In this document: positions 55,901-64,000 of the stretch, one piece after another
Numbering within the stretch: position 1 is the stretch's first letter
Layout: each line of letters starts with the position of its first letter
Origin: Campanula takesimana
Lineage: Eukaryota; Streptophyta; Magnoliopsida; Asterales; Campanulaceae
Assembly: GCA_026119855.1 (NCBI GenBank)
Contig: JAOWBW010000389.1
Location: 937,501 to 1,001,500 of the forward strand
Reading direction: 5' to 3'
DNA: 64,000 nt
Notes under the pieces: generated by a model
Databases searched by the model: none
What the model was told of the DNA's origin: nothing
The model's input: the letters and a program-made list of their open reading frames with translations, nothing else
Program-made: the position numbers and the translations under genes

Positions 55901-56278
55901 TCAAGCGATAACTGATTTCGCTGACACGTTCAACGCTAGGATGGACCAAGCAATGTTCGACATTCAGGCCAGCGTGAACACTCAGCGCCTCCACACCGAC
56001 CAAAGACTTGAAGATACACAGACCACCATTATCAACACCATTGAAGCAGCGGAGCAGTCATACTTTAATCAAATGACTGGTCATCAAATGCAATACAGAG
56101 CAAATTTCTAAGAGCTGCAAGAAGACAACTGAGATGTTTTCAGAAGGATAACAACCTATGTTGGAGAAGCAGTGGCTTTCCAAGAAAGATTTCAAGCGCT
56201 GAAGGTTGAACTTATGAATAAGTTCAACAGCCTGCAGAATGAGCTGCGCGAAGCCCTGCACCGGATCAACATAGAATA
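52918..56278 (+). pseudogene. SIRE extra 3' gene (env-like position), with intron
   Basis: Exon 1 is 52918-53049 (44 codons, rich in S, K and E; begins MAPKKTSKKMPEI). A GT-AG intron joins it in phase to 53672. Exon 2 opens NPFYFICGWKVNPQDLNQDA and encodes a globular domain to about 54448 that resembles the putative plant transposon protein domain (PF20167 type). After TAG at 54449 the reading goes on: a basic nuclear-signal-like part (SKKRKAD, about 54690, after a frame change), a Pro/Ala/Ser-rich part with repeats of SPAHRSPAHKSPAHRS, and a coiled-coil C-terminus (55480-56278). Further stops lie near 54758, 54832, 55354 and after 55872. No membrane span or signal peptide is seen, so the common name env-like rests on position only. 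Confidence 0.75.
53050..53671 (+). other. Predicted spliceosomal intron of the extra gene
   Basis: The donor is ATG|GTATGA and the acceptor GTGTTGCGCAG|AAT, with T-rich sequence throughout and CTAAT about 24 bases before the acceptor as a possible branch site. Without splicing the frame stops at once (TGA at 53053). With splicing exon 1 joins exon 2 in frame. The length is 622 bp. Confidence 0.6.
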
Positions 56279-56743
56279 GGTTCTATGTAATTTTTTGTTT
56301 CTGCGCAAGGTATTCCTTTTTGTGCGCATTTTGTTTTTCTTCTCTTTCAAACTTGTAATTCTCAACTCTTAACAGTTCTAAGTTTTAATGAGAAAAATCG
56401 CATCATTAGTTTCAAAACCTTGTTCAATTCAAACTTTTCATTTGTGGAACAATGAATGCTTTATTCCACCTCATGCGCATATTACTAACTGCTCATATTT
56501 TCTACGCATGATGTTTAAACATTCAGTTTAAATGCATACTTAAACTAAAATTCATATCATTTGTATGCGCTGCATGTTATTTCTATCTTTCCCACTTTGT
56601 AAGTTAATCTTTTGGATATATTAGAAATCTATAGCATTGGCTAGTGTGTGCATTGACTTGAGGCATGATTTACCATTTTTATGGACATGTTATTATCAAG
56701 TACAATGAACTGCCTTTGTTATAGTAGGTAATGGCATCAATCA
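56279..56743 (+). other. Spacer between the extra gene and polypurine tract
   Basis: No gene is present. It is AT-rich and has three TGCGCA words (56302, 56321, 56475). It may be the 3' untranslated region of the extra gene. Confidence 0.45.
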
Positions 56744-56756
56744 TTTAGGGGGAGAT
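56744..56756 (+). other. Polypurine tract
   Basis: TTTAGGGGGAGAT stands directly before the TG of the 3' LTR. The GGGGGAGATTGTTGG junction is typical of SIRE/Maximus elements. Confidence 0.9.
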
Positions 56757-58172
56757 TGTTGGGTATGCTTATCTCTTAACCCTCCTATTTATGTTAGAAT
56801 TGATTGATAGCATCACCTATTAGTATTTTATGGACTTTAGGACCTTATGTAAGAAGTTTAATAACTTCATTTTTTAGCTTAGTCCATTTTATAGTATAGG
56901 CTTAGGATATAGGACTCGGAGCGAAAAGGAATGAAGAATTAAGCAAGACTTCAGTCTCTGCGTAGGACTTCTCTGCGCAGGACATTACTGCGCAGGTCTT
57001 TGTTGCGCAGCCTTTCAACCTTGCTCAGTTTTCGATGCATTCAAATCACCTAACTTGGAAAACGCTCAGAAGATGTACGCTTAGTTGTGCATAAACGACA
57101 AACTTGCACACTCAGCATATCCAACGGTGGAGATGCGCTCAAGTGAAATATTTTAAATGAAGACAGCTGTCATCCTTCTAGAAGAAGCTTTTGAATTTGG
57201 TCTTCATGCTCAGTCTCCATCAGCTCAAAGACACCTGCGCACCAATCATATTGTGCCAGGTCATCAACCTTGATCAGATCCCCAATGGCTATAAAGGACA
57301 TATGCGCACCAATCATATTGGCCAGCTCATCGTCCTTGCTCAGAGCACCAACGGCTACTTTTAAGCTTTCAACTATAAATAGCCTGCTCATCTTCATTTC
57401 CAAGTTGCTAGAGTTTGTGCTTACTAAGTATCCTTGAAGTTCAGAAGATTGCTGCTTAATATTCTCAGATTCAAGAACAACCTTCAAACCTTCATACCTT
57501 CAAGCTCCTGCCCAGATCCTAAGCCTCATATCACCAGAATTCTTCGTGCTCTGCATCTCATAGATTCATAGAGCCCAGAATTTCTGACACACACACACCT
57601 CTTGAAGCTTCGATCATATAGATCTTACTTCTTGAGAAACACCGGTTTAGTCTAGGATTTGCTCTTCATAGAATAGATTTTTGATTTGAGTTTTGATTCT
57701 TTGTAATCTTGTAAAAGCTCCTCTCATCAATATAAATCTCATTAGAAATCCAAGACTAACCATCTTGGTAGAGGACGTAGATCTTTCATCGATCGAACCT
57801 CTTCAAATAGCTTGTTCATTATTCTTACTGCTTACTTCCTGCTTATCATATTTCTTAATAGCTGCTTTGTTTGATCTTATCAGATTGCTATTTGCTGCTG
57901 TGATTTGTTATTACTTATTGCCTTAGAATCATTTTAACCAACTCTTTATCCAAAACTTAGCGCGTGCGTTTTTACCTTCTGCGCAGTATACCCTGCGCAG
58001 TTGCTGCTTAAATTTCCACTGTGCATTTCACACTCTCTCTGCGCGCTATACTTAGCCTATTTGAGAACTGTGCGCATAAGCCATTGATTTGCAAAAGGGT
58101 TTGAAAAGAATTTTAAACGCTATTCACCTCCCCTAGCATTTTTCATACCATTGTTGCCATTTGGGACCAACA
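56757..58172 (+). mobile_element. 3' LTR of the SIRE-like element
   Basis: The 1416-bp LTR begins TGTTGGGTATGC and ends GGGACCAACA. It has a TATA box TATAAATAGCC near 57374 and about eight TGCGCA words. It is intact and is the reference for the split 5' LTR. Confidence 0.92.
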
Positions 58173-58530
58173 TATACAATAGCTATTTAGTATTTTGCCT
58201 ATTTTTTTAAAACCCTATCTTCAGGGATGTAGTTTGATTTATCTCGTCGAGACAAAAAAATCAGTGTTCTCGGATTATTTTTTCGATTTATAGTTAATGA
58301 GATATTTAATTTTGAAAATTTAGGGAAATTTTGGGTGATGACGTGGCAAATTCTGGAACACACATGGTATTTTGCCCTTCCCTTTGACTGTCAACCTAAT
58401 TACAAGAATGCCACCGAATTTTTAAACTAAAAAGGTAATCTAAACCCTTGATTTGTGTCTAATCCAATGGTTATCCTTGGTTTTCATGGTTCTCATGTAA
58501 TTGAGTTCTCACAGGAGCATGACCATATAT
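58173..58530. mobile_element. Right arm of the split foldback element
   Basis: It continues the array sequence (TATACAATAGC) and pairs with the left arm at 42470-42720. Its tip (58470-58530) has GGTTCTCATGTAATTGAGTT and CTCACAGGAGCATGACCATA, which is the terminal sequence of element 58534-59340 in reverse, so the two elements share a family. Confidence 0.65.
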
Positions 58531-58556
58531 ATATATGGTCCTGCTCCTGTGAGAAC
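58504..58556. repeat. 53-bp palindrome at element junction
   Basis: GTTCTCACAGGAGCATGACC and GGTCCTGCTCCTGTGAGAAC flank ATATATATATAT, with one unpaired position. It is formed by two neighbouring family members meeting tip to tip. Confidence 0.9.
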
Positions 58557-59340
58557 CAAATTACATGAGAACCATTAAGAGCCTTGGATTAGAAATAGAT
58601 GAACGGTCCAGATTAGAGAATGAAAGAAAAAGACGCGGTGGCAATTTTGAAATTAAAGGAGACGCGAGGGCATAATGGTCATATCGCTTTAAAAACATAA
58701 CCCGCGCTGAAGTCGGGAAAGGCGAGTTCCATAGATACAGAATGTATTTCCTACTGTATCCAATGTTTACTTTGATACATTTAGGCAAAAATTAATGTAT
58801 CCAATGTTCACTTGGATAATTCATTGGATACATTAGGTCAAAACTAAATGTATCCAATGTTTACTTGGATACATTTAGGCAAAAACTAATGTATCCAATG
58901 TTCGCTTGGATAATTCATTGGATACATTACTTGGATACACTAGGTCAAAACTAAATGTTTACTTGGATACATTTAGGCAAAAACTAATGTATCCAATGTT
59001 CACTTGGATAAGTCATTGGATACATTAGTCAAAACTAAATGTATCCAATGTTTACTTGGATACATTTAGGCAAAAACTAAGTGTATCTAATAAAATCCGA
59101 CTTATTAAAAAAATATCACTGTCTCCCTTTCTGCCGTCGACGTGTTCATCGCAGAGCCACAAATAAGAACATAAGGATACAATACCTGTTTTGCCCTTGA
59201 AGTTCTGACTTATTTCAAAATTGTCACCGCATGGTCTTGCTTTAAAATCCAATCTGAACCGTGCTTTTTTTTTCTAATCTAAGGGCTACTATTGGTTCTC
59301 ATGGTTCTCACAATATTTAAGTTCTCATTTGAGCACCTAC
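58534..59340. mobile_element. Second foldback-type element
   Basis: Its ends are imperfect inverted repeats of about 60 bp. Left: CTGTGAGAACC, ATGAGAACCATTAAGAGCC and TTGGATTAG. Right, reversed: TTGTGAGAACCATGAGAACC then AATAGTAGCCCTTAGATTAG. The interior is a tandem array (58741-59091) with units of about 110-120 bp built from AAATGTATCCAATGTTTACT, GGATACATTTAGGCAAAAAC and TTCATTGGATACATTAGG. No long ORF is convincing. Confidence 0.65.
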
Positions 59341-59341
59341 C

Positions 59342-59344
<3 letters not shown>

Positions 59345-59379
<35 letters not shown>

Positions 59380-59380
59380 T
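59345..59380. repeat. TA microsatellite
   Basis: An almost pure TA run with a few C substitutions at the outer edge of the second foldback element. Confidence 0.9.
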
Positions 59381-60250
59381 TTGGCCTATGAGAGGCTGCC
59401 ACGTGGCGGGGTCGACCCCTGGGTCCTGGAGCTGGTTCAATGGGCCGAGTCGGGCGGGTCAAAAAAACCCGTCTCATGGATGAGACGGGTATGACATCTG
59501 TGCACGGAAGTTTTTGTCTAAATAGTAGTCTCTAGTTTTCATTTCAATACACCTCAGAAGTTCTTAACTTTTATCTTTCTCTCTTGTATACTCTCTATAA
59601 TAGTCTTGAAATAAAATATTCTCTATTAAAATTCTGCTCTTAATTCTCCAGTTTTATAACAGTCTCTTTTTTCTTTTTATTTTAGCTCAATTTTTTTTTT
59701 CAGAAAAAGAAAAAAAAAACTATATTAATGGAAAAAATTAACCGTTAACCAGCTCTAACTACACGTCCATAAACAACAGAAACGACACATATAAGAAACA
59801 GTGGTCGTACATATACATATAATACACGTCAAAAACCATAAAATACATTAAAAATCTCAAATCATAAGATTGCAGATTTCAACACTCCATTACTCTCCAT
59901 TACTCCATTTGACTCTCTTCTCTTCTTCCCCAAATCTACACCTACAAACCCTAATTTTCTCCGCCCAGATTTCTCAACTCTCTTCAGATTACACCAATTT
60001 TTTCATCAGATTACACACATATTCAAAATTACACACACAAACAAAAAACCCAATTCAACCCACTAATCAATTTCATGATTCTTTTCTCAAAAGTCAAACA
60101 CCACTAATCTTGAGATCACCACCTCAATGTCTCAAGATCTGCATTTTGGCCCCCACATATACATACACTCCTTGTATCTAACTCCCTCAAGTAAACCCAA
60201 ATCCTAAATTTCGAAAAATTTCGATCTTTTTTTTTTTTTTTTTTTGCGTT
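59381..60250 (+). promoter_or_regulatory. Upstream region and leader of the GT14 gene
   Basis: The distal part has GCCACGTGGC at 59398-59407 (a G-box CACGTG inside a palindrome) and a 24-base palindrome at 59467-59490 (ACCCGTCTCAT, GG, ATGAGACGGGT). TATA-like words occur around 59808-59823, and a CT-rich stretch (59885-59960) precedes the ATG. A run of 18 T (60228-60245) lies directly before the start. The true promoter within this stretch is not decided. Confidence 0.4.
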
Positions 60251-60779
60251 ATGCCCAATTCAATTACAACAATGGGAGCTGAGAAAAAATGGCTATTCAC
60301 TCTCTTCTCCGCAGCTTTCATATCTTTCATGGTGTTCATCTCCTCGATCTGCGGATTCAGCGCTTCTTATACATTTACCTCAGACAACAAGCCCTTTACT
60401 TCGACTATTCGTCACGGGTCGGGTTACCCGCCGGCGTTTGCTTATTACATCACCGGCGGTAATGGCGATGTTGATAAGATTTTCAGGTTGTTGTTAGCGG
60501 TGTACCATCCTAGGAATAGATATTTGTTGCATTTGAATTATGATGGGTCCGGGTCGGATGAGGAGAGGAGGAGATTGAGTGGGTTGGTGAAATCGGTGCC
60601 GGCGATTAGGGCGTTTGAGAATGTGGATGTGGTCGGAAAACCGGATCCGGCGACTTATATGGGTGCTACTAATATTGCTGCTGTGTTACATGCTGCTGCT
60701 ATTTTGTTGAAGGTTGATGGTGGATGGGATTGGTTCATTACTTTGAGTGCTGTGGATTATCCACTGATTACTCAGGATG
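60251..60779 (+). CDS. GLCAT14: GT14 family glycosyltransferase (GlcAT14-like), exon 1
   Basis: This is the first exon of a Golgi type II membrane enzyme. The likely start is the second ATG at 60272 (MGAEKKWLFTLFSAAF), because this N-terminus is typical of the family; the ATG at 60251 adds seven residues. Residues 14-40 from the first ATG are the signal anchor. Then come PPAFAYYITGGNGDVDKIFR and AVYHPRNRYLLHLNYDGSGS, and PDPATYMGATNIAAVLHAAA and WDWFITLSAVDYPLITQD. These are N-terminal blocks of the Core-2/I-branching (GT14) domain. Known plant members add glucuronic acid to arabinogalactan-protein galactans. The coding frame meets a GT donor at 60780 with one base over, which fits the next Asp codon. 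Later exons lie outside. The paralogue cannot be decided. Confidence 0.85.
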
Positions 60780-61914
60780 GTATGTTCGCTTTTTCTGATT
60801 TATGTTTGACTTGAAATTTGCATTATTTGTCGTTTTCGTGGTTTTTGTTTTATAATATAGTTGTGCTCATAGATTTGTATGGATGAGTTATACCTAGTTA
60901 AGCCACTTGTGTGTGAGAGCTGGAATCTTGTAAGCACTTGAGTGGATCCTTGGTCGTTCCGTAATTATTAACACACTATTTTTGGTACAAAATATTGTGT
61001 TATCAAAGATTTTTCCCCGAGAATGAGCTATATAGTATCTGGAGCAGCCTAGAAAGTGATTTAGAGTAGCATCACAGTCATCAGATCGGAGATAATCTTA
61101 CACCAGGTTCCATTATATATAGCTTGTGCAACTATGGTAACTTCCAACTGACTCTTATGTTCAAGCTTTTGACCATTATGATCGAGGGTAGTCACTTCTT
61201 TAAGTAGATTCGAATTGATGAGGAATCATCATGTTGTAGTGGACACAGTATTTTTCTTGCTGGAACTGCAGCATGATTGATTGATCGCTACACCCTTTTT
61301 AAAAAAAATTATATCTGATTTTGAGGTAACAATAAGCGACCTCGATAACTCTGTGAGTGGCAGTCAAATCTTGTACATTTACTGGCAGTATGTTCTTGTT
61401 AGATAGAAGGAAAAAGTTCATTTTGACTTTCTCGCAAGTCACACCTAGCGGCTTCAGAAAGACAATGTTGTGAAAGTCACTTCAGTCGAGATCAAATAAC
61501 CATATTTGCATCCAAAACCTCTTTCTTTTAAGGTAAGAGAAACAGTAGTACATTCGACCAACGTGTATAAACCTTTGTTCCGCTTCTTATAATGACCAAT
61601 GAAGGTGGAAGTGGCTCTAAATGGTTTCTAACCGAAGCTACATCATGGCCAATCTATCAATTTGATCATTAGAAAACATTTGGTGTCTAATCTCTGTACA
61701 TTGGTAATGATCTGATCTAATATTACCTGCTCAAATTGGAACAAAGTTCATATTTCTACCAAGGCTATTAGAGTTGTCTTCAATTAGACTATGTAATACA
61801 AAATGATGGGCCATTTTGAAGAATGGACCCATGGTCATCTCATCTAGGCTCTAAATTTCTTTACTTTTGAACTACCCTCACATGTTCTAGAGAGATATTC
61901 TGTATTCTAATATA

Positions 61915-62167
61915 CTCCCTCCGTCCCATTTTAAACTTTAAAAAATGGTTGAGTACAAAAATTTTAAAAAAGGTGATGTGTTGTGAGTGAAGATGGTTTG
62001 ATAAGAGATAGAAAGTGGGGTAGGGAAGAGTTAGTGGATAATTGTTGTGAGTGACATGTAAGGTGCACAAATAAAGAAGTATAAAAAACTTTTATTTTTA
62101 GGTTTTGAAGTTAAAAATGGGACAACAAAAATGTAAATTTTTGAAGTTTAAAATGGGACGGAGGGAG
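61915..62167. mobile_element. Stowaway MITE in the GT14 intron
   Basis: The left end CTCCCTCCGTCCCATTTTAA and the right end, reversed, CTCCCTCCGTCCCATTTTAA are identical over 20 bases. TA flanks both sides (61913-61914 and 62168-62169). The length is 253 bp. Confidence 0.92.
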
Positions 62168-63292
62168 TATCTCTTTCGAAGTCAAACTTCTGTATCCATG
62201 ATTATAATGTACCATGATTTGTGGGTTTGATAGCTTATGTTCGGTGTTTTAAAACCAATTTATTTGTTGTATAGAGTAATGCTAGGGAATTTTCATCATA
62301 TCTGACAATTTATGTTCTGGTGTGTGTCTGGATACCGTATCAGACTGTCCAGACTGTCATTTTGGACCTGACAGGTAGATCCACTGGGAGTCTAGGCTAA
62401 GGATATTTTTGTTTTGATCCATAGCATTTCCAGTGGTGCACATTGCTGGTTTCTTTTTATGATGAATCCCGTGTTATGATTAACTTTTCCTGAAAGGATT
62501 TTATTATTATTGAATTCATATTATAATTGCAGGAGAGCTTGGGGCCGGGGGGAAGGGGGTGGTTGATTGAGTTGAGCATAGAGTTCCTCGTCTTTGATTT
62601 CTAGGTTGGGTAATGATAGATAAAACTTCTTATGAGTAGGACTTGTATGCCTCCTTTAAGTTTTTTAGCGGTCAAACTGCTCCTTGAATTAGTCTCCTCG
62701 TCTTAGATTTCTCGGTTGGCTAATGGATAGACTATTTCTTACGATTCAGATTTTTATGCTTCCTTTGATTTCTTTGATACTACTACTTCCCTTTAGTTTA
62801 TAAAACTGAGTGCTCGCATGGAAAGAACCTGATTCATTCTCACATGTGCCGATGACAAATGTCTAGTATTTGAAGTATCTATTTTGATGAGAGTATTTCC
62901 TTGAAGATTCAGATCACCTTTTAAGGGAACTGAGTGTATGGGATATATCCCAATTCACTTTTGGATTTGTAGACCTGGAATGGAGCAGGGTTTTTTTCTT
63001 AAAAGACAATGCCCACTTTCTTTCAGTGGTTAGGTATCACTGACACGACCCTTTATTTTGTGGTTGTGGTTCATTTTAGTGTTCCAGGAATTTCACGATT
63101 CCTTGTTCTCTGGGAAAGGACGTTAAAGACATTTCCTCAACCAGACTTGTTTACATTCTTTTACGATTGTTGTTACCAATTTAAGAAAATAGTTTGGTCA
63201 TGATCTGCTCAACTCAAGGAGGAGATAAGAAGTGTTTAAACTGGATTTTTTATGCAATGCATTCAAATGTACTTTTGGTAATAATAGTAATA

Positions 63293-63544
63293 CTCCCTTT
63301 GTCCCTGAATAAATGTCATAGTTGACAAGTCAATGTTATTAAGCTTTTAATTATGTTTCCTTGATTGCCCCAATCCTTTCATATAGGTAGAGGGACACCT
63401 CCTATGACATTGCAATGCTTGTGCCTATTAGAATGGGTAGTATAGGAAGATCACCAAACTTCATACGCTATTTTTAGTAACACGACATTTATTTTGGGAC
63501 AAACAAAAATGGAAAGTAGGACATTTATACTGGGACCGAGGGAG
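63293..63544. mobile_element. Stowaway MITE in the GT14 intron, second
   Basis: The left end CTCCCTTTGTCCCTGAATAA and the right end, reversed, CTCCCTCGGTCCCAGTATAA are inverted repeats. TA flanks both sides (63291-63292 and 63545-63546). The length is 252 bp. Confidence 0.88.
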
Positions 63545-64000
63545 TACATGTTATAGTAACAAGTTAAAGCTTGTATTTTTTGATGTCAAGCAACTACAAC
63601 CACCTAGGTACAATCCATTCAAGGATGAAACTTCATTGAAAAAACTTCTTATGGATAGTTCATTACAGTAAGCAGTACATGTTCTAGTAGGACGAATTAG
63701 CATCTCAAGGAAACATTGAGCGAGGTTAATATGTTGATACGAAAAGAGAGTGGCTGTTATTTTAATTATCATAGAGAAAGCATCTAATGTTGACGGTTGA
63801 CCAGAGATGACTAGTACGTCCATCAAGTGGGTCAAAGCTTAACACATCATCCTCTTTCACACCCTTAAGGAAGGAATGCACGCTGCCCCAAGCATATTGA
63901 AATTAATGAAAGAAGTATGCAGGAGTCTGAATCTCATTAAAGCACAAGTGACCATTCTATTTTGCATACAATCATCCCCTCGTAAACTTTTCATTCAAAT

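Larger units (their letters stand above)
43416..58172 (+). mobile_element. SIRE-like copia element, 14.8 kb
   Basis: A complete element with two LTRs: 5' LTR 43416-46339, tRNA-Met PBS, gag, protease, integrase, RT-RNase H, an extra 3' gene, polypurine tract and 3' LTR 56757-58172. It is inserted in a foldback element. Left flank GATAC (43411-43415) and right flank TATAC (58173-58177) agree in four of five bases and are the likely TSD. Ignoring the nested solo LTR, the two LTRs are about 1418 and 1416 bp and very alike by eye. Several stops and frameshifts show it is not active as it stands. Confidence 0.92.
60780..64000 (+). other. Long first intron of the GT14 gene
   Basis: It begins GTATGTTCGC, a good donor. 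I searched for the next expected coding blocks of the family and found none to the end of the window, so the intron is at least 3.2 kb. It is T-rich, has no convincing ORF, and contains two Stowaway MITEs. An alternative is that the gene is broken here. Confidence 0.6.

Noticed and set aside
60800..63300. Second GT14 exon
   Set aside because: Short frames and AG acceptors such as 62523-62533 were inspected, but none encodes the expected continuation of the family.

Overview
This window looks like nuclear DNA of a eudicot plant. It is AT-rich, almost entirely built of transposable elements, and has two recognisable host genes. The plant assignment rests on Ty1/copia and Ty3/gypsy elements of plant lineages (a SIRE-like copia, a Tat/Ogre-like gypsy with two RNase H domains), Stowaway, hAT and Mutator-like miniature elements, a FAR1-type fragment, and a plant GT14 glycosyltransferase gene. 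No rRNA, confident tRNA, CRISPR or prokaryotic gene is seen. Elements were delimited by eye from TG...CA ends, target-site duplications (TSDs), primer binding sites (PBS) and protein motifs; no search was run.

Layout. 1-2168: minus-strand copia gag/protease with its 5' LTR. 2396-4200: fragments of other LTR elements. 4396-4842 (minus): intact small plastid-type membrane protein gene with a TATA box. 5.3-12.3 kb: a dense nest of DNA transposon relics, including a 1.5-kb Mutator-like element with a perfect 10-bp TSD that itself contains a hAT MITE with a perfect 8-bp TSD. 12.5-14.6 kb: decayed copia whose gag carries an inserted piece of a FAR1-related gene. 14.6-23.8 kb: decayed copia arranged LTR-internal-LTR-internal, with a solo LTR and a hAT MITE nested in it. 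23.8-29.2 kb (minus): 5' half of a Tat-like gypsy interrupted by a 702-bp hAT element. 29.25-30.5 kb (minus): copia pol fragment.

30.5-42.3 kb (plus): nearly complete Tat-lineage gypsy (5' LTR, PBS, minisatellite leader, gag-protease-RT-RNaseH-second RNaseH-integrase with several stops and frameshifts) followed by an uninterrupted 490-codon antisense ORF. No 3' LTR is seen. 42.5-58.5 kb: a foldback-type element with a tandem hairpin array, split by a 14.8-kb SIRE-like copia whose 5' LTR is split in turn by a solo LTR. The SIRE element has an extra 3' gene that appears to own a TATA box, a CT-rich leader, a good ATG context and a GT-AG intron. The SIRE element is also full of the palindromic hexamer TGCGCA (about 50 by hand count). 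58.5-59.3 kb: a second foldback element. 60.25 kb to the end: first exon of a GT14 (GlcAT14-type) gene and a first intron of more than 3.2 kb with two Stowaway MITEs.

The retroelement genes fall into gag/protease/reverse transcriptase/integrase sets, most of them disabled. The two host genes are unrelated to each other and sit as islands in the repeats. The best candidates for something new are the antisense ORF of the Tat element, the self-contained extra gene of the SIRE element with the TGCGCA signature, and the tandem-hairpin foldback arrays.
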